Assembly: GCF_001612785.1 (NCBI RefSeq) | Contig: NZ_BDBC01000003.1 | Coordinates: 124,001-188,000 of the forward strand | Source of the DNA: Nocardia beijingensis NBRC 16342 | GTDB taxonomy: Bacteria > Actinomycetota > Actinomycetes > Mycobacteriales > Mycobacteriaceae | Direction: 5' to 3' | Length of the DNA stretch: 64,000 nt | Part shown: positions 45,594 to 54,038 of the stretch, piece by piece | Layout: every line of letters begins with the position of its first letter | Position numbering within the stretch: position 1 is the first letter of the stretch | Made by a program: the position numbers and the translations under genes | Notes under the pieces: generated by a model | Seen by the model: the letters and a program-made list of their open reading frames with translations, nothing else | What the model was told of the DNA's origin: nothing | Databases searched by the model: none

Positions 45594-46391
45594 ATGACTT
45601 CTCCGCTGCCGAACGATCCGGATGTGCATCTGTCGGTCTTCCTGCACGGCGTCCGGCTCGACTTCACGGCCTGCCTCACTGCCGCGTTGACGTTCATGGA
45701 AGACCACCGGAAACGCCACTACGTCGACGCGGTGCACATACTCCCGGATAATGCCGAGGGCTGGCCCAGGTTGCCGAACGAGAGGTTGTACCTGGAGGTC
45801 TGGAGAGTTCCTTGCCCGCCGACCGGTGCAAGCGCGACACTGACCTGTTCGGACCATGACGAGAAGGAGCTGGGCGTGGGAAATGACGAGCAGTTGACCA
45901 TCGATCTCGGCGTACCCGTCGAACAAACCGAATGGGGCAAATGGGTCGACCCTGATCGCCGGAAGGCGCAGGCACAGAAGTTCATGGACCATGCCGGTAT
46001 AAGCCGCATCCCTTCGGAACCGTGGCCGGAAGACTCGGCGGAGGTGAAGCGGCTGGACCCCATCGTCGCGGAGTTGTTCCCGGACATGGCTACCGCGATG
46101 GCTCCGGAGAATGCCGACATGGTGGACGCTTTCATCTGCTTCGTCGGTGAATGCTTCATCAGATTCGCGGGCGCACGATGGTTCGATTGCGAATGGTTCG
46201 GCCGAGAGTATTCCTTCTACCCGCGCGTCAATCCCGCAGTGGAATGCGACACCTACGACGAAGACGAAATCGTGATGTGGCGACTGGTAGACAGCATGAT
46301 CGGCTACAACCCCGAAGATCATGACGGCATGTTCTCCTACATTGCCGCTGCAGTGCGCGAATACGCCTACTACCACGAAGAGAAGCGGTAA
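45594..46391 (+). CDS. Acidic protein of unknown function (immunity-like)
   Basis: A 265-residue acidic protein. The N-terminal half has a strand-rich LYLEVWRVPCPP segment. The C-terminal half reads DAFICFVGECFIRFAGARWFDCEWFGREYSFYPRVNP and ends in a helix (YIAAAVREYAYYHEEKR). The VGE-x2-IR-x2-GARW pattern is like acidic proteins that neutralise toxins, but I cannot assign a family. GGGAG at 45581-45585 is 8 nt before the ATG at 45594; an ATG at 45576 overlaps the previous stop. The gap to the nuclease-like gene is 85 bp. Pairing with that gene as a partner or immunity protein is inference. Confidence 0.55.
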   Translation: MTSPLPNDPDVHLSVFLHGVRLDFTACLTAALTFMEDHRKRHYVDAVHILPDNAEGWPRLPNERLYLEVWRVPCPPTGASATLTCSDHDEKELGVGNDEQLTIDLGVPVEQTEWGKWVDPDRRKAQAQKFMDHAGISRIPSEPWPEDSAEVKRLDPIVAELFPDMATAMAPENADMVDAFICFVGECFIRFAGARWFDCEWFGREYSFYPRVNPAVECDTYDEDEIVMWRLVDSMIGYNPEDHDGMFSYIAAAVREYAYYHEEKR

Positions 46392-46476
46392 GAGGAATCC
46401 ACCGACAGCACGTGAAGGCTTAATTCTTCACGCCTTCTCACCAGGACACCACGAACACCGGGGGGTGTGTCCAGCT

Positions 46477-47538
46477 ATGCCGGACGGATACGACCGGGAC
46501 CGCGACAAGGTCAGGAATCATGAGCGCGGCAGAATATTCGAAAACGGCACCGACCGTTTCTTTAGCGACCGCGAGAACGGATACGTTCAGCAGTCGCGAT
46601 TATACCGCGTCGAAGGCGTGGGTAAAACCCGATTCGACAAGATCAAAGACGATCGAGGAATAATCAGCTCTATCGAAGAGAAATCCGGCAGAATCGAGGG
46701 AGACAAGGACGAAACTCAACTCAAGGTGATACGTGCCCTTCTCGCCAATCGTGAGGTGCATCAACACACATTGCGATCCGTCGAAGGCGAATTCATCTCG
46801 AGTAAGGCCCAGGAACTCATCAGAGGATTGCTCCGGGATTTCGGGGATCGGTTCACGCACCAGGTCATCTCGCGCGCCGATGCACGCGAGATCTGGGCAC
46901 GCGGTCTGGCGTTGGAGCGAGGCCAGCAGCTCGAATTGCCCGGTGTCGGCGAGAAGGCGCGGCAGCAGAAGGCGCAACAGCGTGAGCACCGGTCGAAATT
47001 GGCGGAGCTGGCGAACAAGGCACGTGAGCGAGCCGAAAAGTTCCGGAATATGCTCCGGTTCCGGGAAGGCGCCACTCGTGGGCGGGCGGAAGCCCCGCAG
47101 CGAGCCGAACACGCCAGGCAAGTCCACGAGCAAGCCGAACGAGCCAGGCAAGCACCTCGAGCGCCGGAGACCGAACCCGCACGGGTTGCACGTGAGGCCG
47201 CCGAGCGGGTCGCGCGGGAATTCCCGGCACTCGACCAGCACCAGGAACGAGCAGCCGCCGACACCGGGGAACGGGCGGCCAGAGAGGCCGCCGAGGCCCG
47301 TGCGGCAGAACGCGAGGCAGCGGAGAAGCAACGCGAGGCAGCGGAGCTGGAGCGCGCGGAACATCTGGCGCGGTTGCGAGCGCAGGGAATGCCGCCGGAG
47401 GTGGTGAAGATTCTCGGGCTCGGTCAGGCGGAACCACCGTCGGCGGCGGTGCGGGAGCCGCCGGGGCATGCTCCGTCTGTCGTGCGGGGCTATTCGCACA
47501 GCCAGGATCGGAGCCGGGGCATCGAGCGCAACCGGTAG
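46477..47538 (+). CDS. Putative PD-(D/E)XK-like nuclease domain fused to a long coiled coil
   Basis: A 353-residue protein in two parts. Residues 20-135 have the order expected of a PD-(D/E)XK nuclease: Asp54 in RFDKI, Glu67-x-Lys69 in SSIEEKSGRIEG, then Gln81, with LRSVEGEFIS as a following strand. Residues 145-335 are a long charged helical region (Ala/Arg/Glu repeats such as EAAEARAAEREAAEK) likely to be a coiled coil, followed by MPPEVVKILGLGQ and a basic end. The first part of the gene is AT-rich (43-53 % GC by count in 60-base samples), unlike its surroundings, so it was probably acquired. It may be a toxin or defence effector. A GGGGGTG site precedes the ATG. Confidence 0.6.
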   Translation: MPDGYDRDRDKVRNHERGRIFENGTDRFFSDRENGYVQQSRLYRVEGVGKTRFDKIKDDRGIISSIEEKSGRIEGDKDETQLKVIRALLANREVHQHTLRSVEGEFISSKAQELIRGLLRDFGDRFTHQVISRADAREIWARGLALERGQQLELPGVGEKARQQKAQQREHRSKLAELANKARERAEKFRNMLRFREGATRGRAEAPQRAEHARQVHEQAERARQAPRAPETEPARVAREAAERVAREFPALDQHQERAAADTGERAAREAAEARAAEREAAEKQREAAELERAEHLARLRAQGMPPEVVKILGLGQAEPPSAAVREPPGHAPSVVRGYSHSQDRSRGIERNR

Positions 47539-47554
47539 TCGCACCGGGAACGGG

Positions 47555-48229
47555 TCATGGGGTGGGCGATGCCAGGCGGTCGAGCAGCACGACCGCTTCG
47601 GCCCGGATCGGGTCGAGATCTCCGGACCAGCCGAGCGCCCGCAGCACCGCTCCCGGGATCGTGCGTTCCGCGTACTTGGGCGCGGCCCCTTCGTCGGAGC
47701 GGATGCTGATCACCGTCTCCACCAAGCGGAACGGCAGCAGTTCGGTGCCGGGCACGCGCACCGCGCTCACCTCGGCCAGCACCTGCGTGGCCAAAGCCTC
47801 GTAGTGGCCGCGCAATTCGTCGCGGCGCAGGCGGAAGGCGGCGAAGCGCTCGGTGCGCAGTTCCGGGAGCAGGTACAGCGCACCGAGATTCCAGCGCGAC
47901 GCGCACAGCTGCCGCACGTCGAACAGCGCCAGCGCGTACAGCCGGACCGGCGGCGGTTCGGACGCCGCGCGCAGCCGCTGCGCCAATTCGAGCGGTGCGG
48001 CGACGGTTTCGGCGAGCAGCGCGTCGAGGATGTCGTCCTTGGCCGCGAAATGGTGGTACAGCGAGGCCTGCCGGATGCCGACGGCGTCGGCGATCGCACG
48101 GGTGGAGGTGTTGGCGTACCCGTTGGTGGTGAACAGTTCGCCTGCGGCGTCGAGGATCTCCGCGCGGGGCGTCGATCCGCGCCTGCGTCGTTGTTCCACG
48201 CGCGGCCGTCCGGGCCCGAGGTTCGCCAC
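47555..48229 (-). CDS. TetR family regulator
   Basis: A 224-residue TetR protein with TPRAEILDAAGELFTTNGYANTSTRAIADAVGIRQASLYHHFAAKDDILDAL as the DNA-binding domain, then a ligand domain. The GTG at 48229 starts just before GPGRPRVEQRRRRGS, a usual lead-in; an ATG at 48319 would add 30 unusual residues and lies in the operator. It is divergent from an amino-acid permease and the urea/guanidine-type genes, with two symmetric sites between, so it is the likely local repressor. Confidence 0.87.
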   Translation of the reverse strand: MANLGPGRPRVEQRRRRGSTPRAEILDAAGELFTTNGYANTSTRAIADAVGIRQASLYHHFAAKDDILDALLAETVAAPLELAQRLRAASEPPPVRLYALALFDVRQLCASRWNLGALYLLPELRTERFAAFRLRRDELRGHYEALATQVLAEVSAVRVPGTELLPFRLVETVISIRSDEGAAPKYAERTIPGAVLRALGWSGDLDPIRAEAVVLLDRLASPTP

Positions 48230-48309
48230 GGGTCCATTCTGGCAGGTCGGTGCGGGGACGCCCCGGCGCGGGGACCGGGCGCACGGCGGGGCGGCGACCA
48301 GCGGTGCGT

Positions 48310-48329
48310 TTTCTGTCATTTGATAGAAA
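48310..48329. promoter_or_regulatory. Palindrome 1 between TetR and permease
   Basis: A 20-bp near-perfect palindrome TTTCTGTCATTTGATAGAAA. Its half-site TGATAG recurs in the second site nearer the permease. Confidence 0.6.
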
Positions 48330-48405
48330 TCCCCGCAACACAGAAGTTACCGAAGGTCTCGAAAGCGATACACGCAGGTCACCGAAAGCGCGATCGCGGC
48401 GGCAA

Positions 48406-48423
48406 AACTATCGCCTGATAGTT
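48406..48423 (+). promoter_or_regulatory. Palindrome 2 overlapping the permease promoter
   Basis: AACTATC-GCCT-GATAGTT has perfect 7-bp arms. It covers a -10-like TAGTTA (48419-48424) upstream of the permease ATG, so binding there should block transcription. Confidence 0.6.
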
Positions 48424-48446
48424 ATTGGCACGCCGAAGGACCGCCC

Positions 48447-49979
48447 ATGGCCACCACGCTCGCCCCGACCCCACCGCCCGACCTGACCGGCGACAGCGCC
48501 GACCTCGCCCGGTTCGGCTACCAGCCCGTCCTGCACCGCAAGCTCGGCCGATACGCCTCCTTCGCGGCCGGTTTCTCGTTCGTCTCCATCCTCACCACGA
48601 TCTTCCAGTTCTTCGGCTTCGGCTATTCGTTCGGCGGAGCCGCCTTCTTCTGGACCTGGCCGATCGTGTTCGCCGGACAGTTCCTCGTCGCGCTCAACTT
48701 CGCCGAGCTCGCCGCGCGCTACCCGATCTCGGGCTGCATCTACCAGTGGTCGCGGCGGCTCGGCGGCGAACTCGTCGGCTGGTTCGCCGGCTGGATGATG
48801 ATCATCGCGCAGATCGTCACGGCCGCAGCCGCGGCGATCGCCCTGCAAGTGGTTCTGCCGTCGATCTGGAGCGGATTCCAGCTCGTCGGCACCGACACCG
48901 CGCTCACCTCGTCGTCCGGCGCGACCAACGCCGTGCTGCTGGGCAGCATCCTGCTGGTGGTCACCACGCTGATCAACGTCATCGGCATCGAGCTGATGGC
49001 GCGGATCAACTCGATCGGGGTCACGGTCGAGATCGTCGGCGTGCTGGCGATCATCGCGCTGTTCTTCACCCACACCGAGCGCGGGCCCGGTGTGGTACTG
49101 GAGACCGACCAGGCCGCGCCGGGACCCTACTGGGCCGCGTTCCTGGTGTCGGGATTGATGGCGGCTTACGTCATGGTCGGATTCGACTCCGCCGGTGAGC
49201 TTTCCGAGGAGACCAAGAACCCGCGCCGGGTCGCGCCGCGCACCATTCTCACCGCGCTGTCGGTCTCGGCGCTCGGCGGTGGGCTGATGCTGCTGGGCGC
49301 GCTGATGGCCGCGCCGAGCCTGTCCGACGGCGCGCTGGCCTCCGACGGGCTGGCCTACGTCCTGACCGCGAAGCTGGACAGCCCCGCGGGCAAGGTGCTG
49401 CTCGGCTGCGTGGCGGTCGCGATCACCGTGTGCACTCTGGCGATCCAGACCGCGGGCTCGCGGCTGATGTTCTCCATGGCGCGGGACGGGAAGTTGCCGT
49501 TCGCCCGCAGGCTCGCGGCGGTGCACCCGCGCTACGGCACGCCGGTGCTGCCCGCGATCGTGATCGGCGCGCTCGGCATCGGCCTGCTGGTGCTGAACCT
49601 CGGCAACGCCGCGATCTTCGCGACGCTGGCCAGCGTCTGCATCGTCACCCTGTATCTGGCCTACCTCCTGGTGACCGTGCCGCTGTTGATCCGCCGGTTC
49701 ACCGGCCTTCCGGACGCGGGCACCGACACGCGGCTGTTCGGCCTGGGCCGGTTCGGCGTTCCGGTCAACGCGCTCGCCGTGGTCTGGGGCGTCGCGATGG
49801 TGGTGAACCTGGCCTGGCCGCGCGCCGAGGTATACACCCCGGCCGGCGGCGGCTGGTGGATGCTCTGGGCCGCACCGCTGTTCGTGCTGCTGGTGCTCGC
49901 CGTCGGTGTTCTGGTGCATCGCTTCGTGGTCGGCTGGTCGCGCGGCGTCGTCGCCGAGCCCGCGCCGCAACCGGCCTGA
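48447..49979 (+). CDS. APC family amino acid/amine permease
   Basis: A 510-residue transporter with 12 predicted membrane segments. FAAGFSFVSILTTIFQFFGFGYSFGGAAFFWTWP covers the first two; CIYQWSRRLGGELVGWFAGWM, then VGFDSAGELSEETKNPRRVAPRTI (a substrate-site signature of APC permeases) and LMFSMARDGKLPFAR follow. It belongs with amino acid/choline/urea-related importers and is the first gene of an operon with two DUF1989 proteins and a carboxylase, so its cargo may be guanidine- or urea-related. GAAGGAC precedes the ATG. Confidence 0.92.
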   Translation: MATTLAPTPPPDLTGDSADLARFGYQPVLHRKLGRYASFAAGFSFVSILTTIFQFFGFGYSFGGAAFFWTWPIVFAGQFLVALNFAELAARYPISGCIYQWSRRLGGELVGWFAGWMMIIAQIVTAAAAAIALQVVLPSIWSGFQLVGTDTALTSSSGATNAVLLGSILLVVTTLINVIGIELMARINSIGVTVEIVGVLAIIALFFTHTERGPGVVLETDQAAPGPYWAAFLVSGLMAAYVMVGFDSAGELSEETKNPRRVAPRTILTALSVSALGGGLMLLGALMAAPSLSDGALASDGLAYVLTAKLDSPAGKVLLGCVAVAITVCTLAIQTAGSRLMFSMARDGKLPFARRLAAVHPRYGTPVLPAIVIGALGIGLLVLNLGNAAIFATLASVCIVTLYLAYLLVTVPLLIRRFTGLPDAGTDTRLFGLGRFGVPVNALAVVWGVAMVVNLAWPRAEVYTPAGGGWWMLWAAPLFVLLVLAVGVLVHRFVVGWSRGVVAEPAPQPA

Positions 49980-50050
49980 GCGGCCTCCGATGCGGCGGTG
50001 CGCCCGGCGCCGCCGCACACCCACCCATGCAGCATCCGAAAGGAATCATC

Positions 50051-50803
50051 GTGACAAGCACTGCGGACACCTCCGGCGCGCGAGCGCACGCACGGGCGCA
50101 GGCCGCGGCGGCGGCGATCGCGACTCCCGTGCTCCCCGCCGGGATACCCGCCTCGAAGATCACCTTCGCGCAGCGGATCCCGGCGGACGGTTACGCGAAC
50201 ATCGCGCTCGGACGCGGCACCCGTGTCCGCCTGTCCGACCCGGACGGTGGGGCCTGCGCGCACCTGCTGCTGGTGCGCACCGACGCGCCGTGGGAGCGCC
50301 TCAATGTCGCCGACACGGTGAAGGTGCCGTGGCAGGCGTACCTGGGCAGCGGTCATCCGCTGCTGTCGGACCAGGGCCGCGTGCTGGCGACCGTGCTCGC
50401 CGACACCTCCGGCCACCACGACACGCTCTGCGGACCGACCGCCCAGGCCCGGCACTCGCTGCGGCTCGCGGGCGCCAAACACGGCCTCGAGCCCCGCGAC
50501 ATCGGGCCGACGGTCTCTTTCTTCCGTGGCGTCCGCGTGCGGCAGGACGGCGCGCTGGTCTCGACCGGCAGCGCCGCCCCGGGCTCCTCCGTCGATCTGC
50601 TCGTGCACCTGCCGGTCACCGTGCTGGTCGCCAACTCCGCGCACCCGCTGGACGACCGGCCCGCGACGGACCTCGACTTCGTCGCGTGGGCCGCACCGGA
50701 AGACCTCGCCGCACCCGGCAGCGAAGACCCGGAATACCTCCGGGCGCTGGAGAACACCGAACAAGCCTGGACCGCCGCGCTGACCCTGGAGGCAACCGCA
50801 TGA
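50051..50803 (+). CDS. Urea carboxylase-associated protein 2 (DUF1989; CgdB/UAAP2-like)
   Basis: A 250-residue DUF1989 protein. Recognisable parts are VLPAGIPASKITFAQRIPADGYANIALGRGTRVRLSDPDGGACAHLLLV, WERLNVADTVKVPWQAYLGSGHPLLSDQGRVL, and SGHHDTLCGPT with a His/Cys pair. DUF1989 proteins encoded next to urea carboxylase form, in some bacteria, the heterodimeric carboxyguanidine deiminase of guanidine breakdown. The start is GTG at 50051, just after AAAGGAATC. The next gene overlaps by 4 bp. Confidence 0.85.
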   Translation: MTSTADTSGARAHARAQAAAAAIATPVLPAGIPASKITFAQRIPADGYANIALGRGTRVRLSDPDGGACAHLLLVRTDAPWERLNVADTVKVPWQAYLGSGHPLLSDQGRVLATVLADTSGHHDTLCGPTAQARHSLRLAGAKHGLEPRDIGPTVSFFRGVRVRQDGALVSTGSAAPGSSVDLLVHLPVTVLVANSAHPLDDRPATDLDFVAWAAPEDLAAPGSEDPEYLRALENTEQAWTAALTLEATA

Positions 50804-51414
50804 CCACGACTCGCACCGTCGTGCTCGACGAGACCGTTCCCGCCCGCGCGCCATGGTCGGCGGTGGTCCGGGCGGGCGAACACCTGGAGATCATCGATCT
50901 GCACGGCAACCAGGCGGTGGACTGCCTGCTGTACTCGGCGGCCGATCACGCCGACCGCTACAGCGCGCAGGCCACGATCGCCGCGCAGCGCAACATCTTC
51001 CTCACCACCGGCAGCGTGCTGCTGACCGACGCGGGCACGGCGCTGATGACGGTGGTGGCCGACGAGGTGGGCAACCACGACACCATCGCGGGCGCCTGCT
51101 CCCAGGAGTCCAACACGCTGCGCTACGGCCACCACACCCGCCACCAGCACGCCTGCGTGGAGAATTTCCTCAGCGAAGCCTTGCGCTGGGGCCTGGGCAA
51201 ACGCGACCTGGTGTCGAACATCAACTGGTTCATGAACGTTCCGGTCGAGGCGGACGGCACGCTGGGCATCGTGGACGGACTGTCCGCGCCCGGCAAGCGG
51301 GTCACGCTGCGCGCCGAGGTCGACACGCTGGTGCTGGTGTCGAACTGCCCGCAGATCAACAACCCGTGCAACGGCTTCGATCCGACCCCGGTGCGCATGG
51401 TGGTGTCGCGATGA
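50800..51414 (+). CDS. Urea carboxylase-associated protein 1 (DUF1989; CgdA/UAAP1-like)
   Basis: A 204-residue DUF1989 protein. The VVLDETVPARAPWSAVVRAGEHLEIIDLHGNQAVDCLLY start, DEVGNHDTIAGACSQESNTLRYG with conserved His/Cys, QHACVENFLSEAL, and VSNINWFMNVPVEADGTL are all typical of the family. The NNPCNGFDPTPVRMVV end includes a conserved Cys. It is translationally coupled on both sides: ATGA overlap with the upstream gene and again with the carboxylase. Together with the previous gene it probably forms one enzyme. Confidence 0.88.
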   Translation: MTTTRTVVLDETVPARAPWSAVVRAGEHLEIIDLHGNQAVDCLLYSAADHADRYSAQATIAAQRNIFLTTGSVLLTDAGTALMTVVADEVGNHDTIAGACSQESNTLRYGHHTRHQHACVENFLSEALRWGLGKRDLVSNINWFMNVPVEADGTLGIVDGLSAPGKRVTLRAEVDTLVLVSNCPQINNPCNGFDPTPVRMVVSR

Positions 51415-53459
51415 CCGTCGTCGAGCTACCGGCGGCCAGGACGGAGCGGGCCACGCGACCCGGCCGGATCGAGGTCGTCCGTCCCGGCATGCTCACCACC
51501 GTGCAGGACTGGCCCGGCAGGGTCGGGTACTGGCACATCGGTGTCCCGCCGTCGGGTCCGATGGACGATCTGTCGTTCCGCCTCGGCAATCGCGCGCTCG
51601 GCAATGCCGAGGGCGCCGCCGGACTGGAATGCACCCTCGGCGGCCCCGCGCTGCGGTTCACCGCACCGGGGTGGGTCTGCGTCACGGGCGCTCCGGCGCA
51701 GGTGACCGTGGACGGCGTTGCCGTGCCGCAGTGGCGGACGGTGCCGGTGCCAGCGGGCGGCGTGCTGGACGTCGGCGCGGTGCGCGGACCGGGGATGCGC
51801 TGCTACGTGCTGATCGCGGGCGGCATCGACGTGCCCGAATACCTGGGCAGCAGTGCCACATTCACGCTCGGTCGTTTCGGCGGCGGCACCGGCGGCGCGT
51901 TGCGCGCGGGGGAATCCCTGGCGTTGGGCGCGCACCACGGCCGGGTCGCCACCGCCGTGCCGATGGACGAGCAACCGGTACTGACCCGACGCTGGGAACT
52001 CGCGGTCACCGAAGGCCCGCACGGCGCGCCCGAGTTCTTCACCCGCGCCGACTTCGAGACCGTCGTCGGCACCGACTACGAAGTGCACTTCAACTCCGAC
52101 CGCACCGGCGTCCGGCTGATCGGGCCGAAACCGGAATGGGCCCGCACCGACGGCGGCGAAGCGGGATTGCACCCGTCCAACATCCACGACACCCCGTATT
52201 CCGTCGGCGCGCTGGACTTCACCGGCGACACGCCCATTCTGCTCGGCCCGGACGGACCGAGCCTCGGCGGTTTCGTCTGCCCGGTCACGGTCGTTGCGGC
52301 CGACCGCTGGAAGCTCGGACAGCTCTCGCCCGGCGACGAAGTGCGGTTCGTGCCGGTGCGCGGCGACCGCGCGGCCTCGATCCGGGAGTTCGGGCCCGCG
52401 CGCAGGGCTGGGTGGCCGACGGTGCTCTCGTCGGGCGGCGACGGCGACGACGGGGTGCTGCGCCGCGCCGACGTCGACGACGATACCGCGGTGACCTACC
52501 GGCGCGCGGGCGACGACGGCGTGCTCGTCGAATACGGCGCCATGACCCTGGATCTCGGCCTGCGCGCCCGCGTGCACGCGCTGCATCAGCACCTGCTCGC
52601 CGCCGGGGTGCGCGGCGTGACCGAGCTGACCCCCGGCATCCGCTCGTTGCAGATCCGGGTCGACCCGCACGTGCTGCCCGTTACCGCGCTGCTCGATCTG
52701 CTCGCCGAGACGGAGGCGCTGTTGCCCGCCTCCGATCAGCTGATCGTGCCGAGCCGGGTCGTCCATCTGCCGCTGTCCTGGGATGATCCGTCCACGCGCG
52801 AGGCGATCACCCGCTATATGCACGGCGTGCGCGCCGACGCGCCGTGGTGCCCGTGGAACATCGAGTTCATCCGGCGCATGAACGGCCTGGATTCCGTCGC
52901 GGACGTCCACGACACCGTGTTCGGGGCCGAGTATCTGGTGCTCGGCCTCGGCGACGTCTACCTCGGCGCGCCGGTCGCCACCCCCACCGATCCGCGGCAC
53001 CGGCTGGTTACCACGAAATACAACCCCGCCCGCACCTGGACACCGGAGAACGCGGTCGGCATCGGCGGCGCCTACCTGTGCGTCTACGGCATGGAAGGGC
53101 CTGGCGGTTACCAGTTCGTCGGGCGCACCACACAGGTGTGGAACCACCGAGCCGGTGCGGCCCCGGTTCCTCCCGGTGCGGACCGGGCCGCCTCCGGAGC
53201 CGAAACACCGTGGTTGTTGCGATATTTCGACCGGATTCGCTGGTATCCCGTCGAGGCGGAGGAACTGCTCGACCTGCGTGCCGACTTCGCCGCGGGCAAC
53301 GCGCGGGTGCGCGCCGAGGACGGCGAATTCCGCTTGGCGGAGTATCGAGCGTTCCTCACCGAGAACGCCGAATCCATAGAGGCGTTCCGCGCGAAGCAGA
53401 CGGAAGCGTTCACCGCCGAGCGCAATTCCTGGCGCTCGGCGGGTGAGCTCACGGGATGA
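51411..53459 (+). CDS. Urea/guanidine carboxylase-like protein, only the KipA-KipI domains
   Basis: A 682-residue protein equal to the carboxyltransferase middle of urea carboxylase. Residues about 20-330 are the KipA/AHS2 half (VVRPGMLTTVQDWPGRVGYWHIGVPPSGPMDDLSFRLGN); about 365-560 the KipI/AHS1 half, with the WDDPSTREAITRYMHGVRADAPWCPWNIEFIRRMNGL signature. It stops after WRSAGELTG, where normal enzymes go on to a biotin carrier with an AMKM motif; there is also no N-terminal biotin-carboxylase ATP-grasp domain (about 450 residues). It cannot carboxylate alone; the missing domains must be elsewhere or the gene has lost that role. Confidence 0.85.
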   Translation: MTVVELPAARTERATRPGRIEVVRPGMLTTVQDWPGRVGYWHIGVPPSGPMDDLSFRLGNRALGNAEGAAGLECTLGGPALRFTAPGWVCVTGAPAQVTVDGVAVPQWRTVPVPAGGVLDVGAVRGPGMRCYVLIAGGIDVPEYLGSSATFTLGRFGGGTGGALRAGESLALGAHHGRVATAVPMDEQPVLTRRWELAVTEGPHGAPEFFTRADFETVVGTDYEVHFNSDRTGVRLIGPKPEWARTDGGEAGLHPSNIHDTPYSVGALDFTGDTPILLGPDGPSLGGFVCPVTVVAADRWKLGQLSPGDEVRFVPVRGDRAASIREFGPARRAGWPTVLSSGGDGDDGVLRRADVDDDTAVTYRRAGDDGVLVEYGAMTLDLGLRARVHALHQHLLAAGVRGVTELTPGIRSLQIRVDPHVLPVTALLDLLAETEALLPASDQLIVPSRVVHLPLSWDDPSTREAITRYMHGVRADAPWCPWNIEFIRRMNGLDSVADVHDTVFGAEYLVLGLGDVYLGAPVATPTDPRHRLVTTKYNPARTWTPENAVGIGGAYLCVYGMEGPGGYQFVGRTTQVWNHRAGAAPVPPGADRAASGAETPWLLRYFDRIRWYPVEAEELLDLRADFAAGNARVRAEDGEFRLAEYRAFLTENAESIEAFRAKQTEAFTAERNSWRSAGELTG

Positions 53460-53462
53460 ACC

Positions 53463-53600
53463 GTGTTCATGGGTCGCGACCGCGGCCGACCTCCGCGTGG
53501 TGCTCATGGAGGCAGACAGGCCAGGCCCACCCACGAATCGGCGGAACTTCGCACGCACCTGCGCGAACTCGCCGCGCGCCTCGGCGCTGCGGTCGACTGA
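53463..53600 (+). CDS. Short ORF or gene remnant after the carboxylase
   Basis: An open frame of 45 residues (GTG 53463, ATG 53469) ends with a helix-like ESAELRTHLRELAARLGAAVD. The last part has the look of a real protein C-terminus and may be all that is left of a gene, while the first part is Arg/Gly-rich and doubtful. It is not the biotin carrier missing from the previous gene. No allophanate hydrolase is present here. Confidence 0.25.
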   Translation: MFMGRDRGRPPRGAHGGRQARPTHESAELRTHLRELAARLGAAVD

Positions 53601-53606
53601 CCTCGC

Positions 53607-54008
53607 TCAGACCGGTACGGCCGCAACGGCTTCGATCTCGCATACGGCGCCCGGCACGGCGAAGCCCGCCACCTGCGCGACCGTGATGGCGGGCGGGTTC
53701 GGGCGGCTACCCCACACCTCGCCGAACGCCGCGAATCCGTCCCGCAATGGCTCGCCCTCGCGGATCAAGATCGTCCACTTCACCACGTGCTCGAGGGAAG
53801 CGCCCGCGGCGGCGAGGCACGTCTGCAGGTTGGCGAGCGCTTGGCGCGCCTGCTCGGCGACGCCGGGACCGACCACACGCCCGGAGGAGTCGACCCCGTT
53901 CTGTCCGCCGACGTAGATCGTGTCCGCCGCGGCCGACACCCGCACGACCTGGGTGAAAGCCGGGTTGCTGTGCATCGTGGCCGGATTGATGTGCGTGGTG
54001 ATCGTCAT
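53607..54008 (-). CDS. RidA family protein (reactive imine deaminase-like)
   Basis: A 133-residue YjgF/RidA/UK114 protein. VRVSAAADTIYVGGQNGVDSSGRVVGPGVAEQARQALANLQTCLAAAG covers the core; the motif RPNPPAITVAQVAGFAVPGAVCEIEAVAAV carries the C-terminal substrate pocket, though the classic catalytic Arg is replaced by Ala-Gly residues. It may be one of the Rid subfamilies without deaminase activity. TACAGT (54020-54015) lies 6 nt before the ATG: leaderless. The shared palindrome with the CGNR gene lies next to it. Confidence 0.88.
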   Translation of the reverse strand: MTITTHINPATMHSNPAFTQVVRVSAAADTIYVGGQNGVDSSGRVVGPGVAEQARQALANLQTCLAAAGASLEHVVKWTILIREGEPLRDGFAAFGEVWGSRPNPPAITVAQVAGFAVPGAVCEIEAVAAVPV

Positions 54009-54014
54009 GCGAGC

Positions 54015-54035
54015 ACTGTAACCAGTTAAACTGGT
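54015..54035. promoter_or_regulatory. Shared palindrome and twin -10 boxes, ridA / CGNR
   Basis: ACCAGTT-A-AACTGGT (54021-54035) is a perfect 7+1+7 palindrome. It contains the -10 box TAAACT of the CGNR gene (ATG 6 nt later) and abuts the -10 box TACAGT of the ridA-like gene (ATG 6 nt later). One bound repressor could silence both. Confidence 0.7.
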
Positions 54036-54038
54036 GTC

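Noticed and set aside
53463..53600. Missing biotin carrier of the carboxylase hidden by a frameshift
   Set aside because: All three plus-strand frames after the stop were read; none has an AMKM-type biotin site or a carrier-domain pattern.
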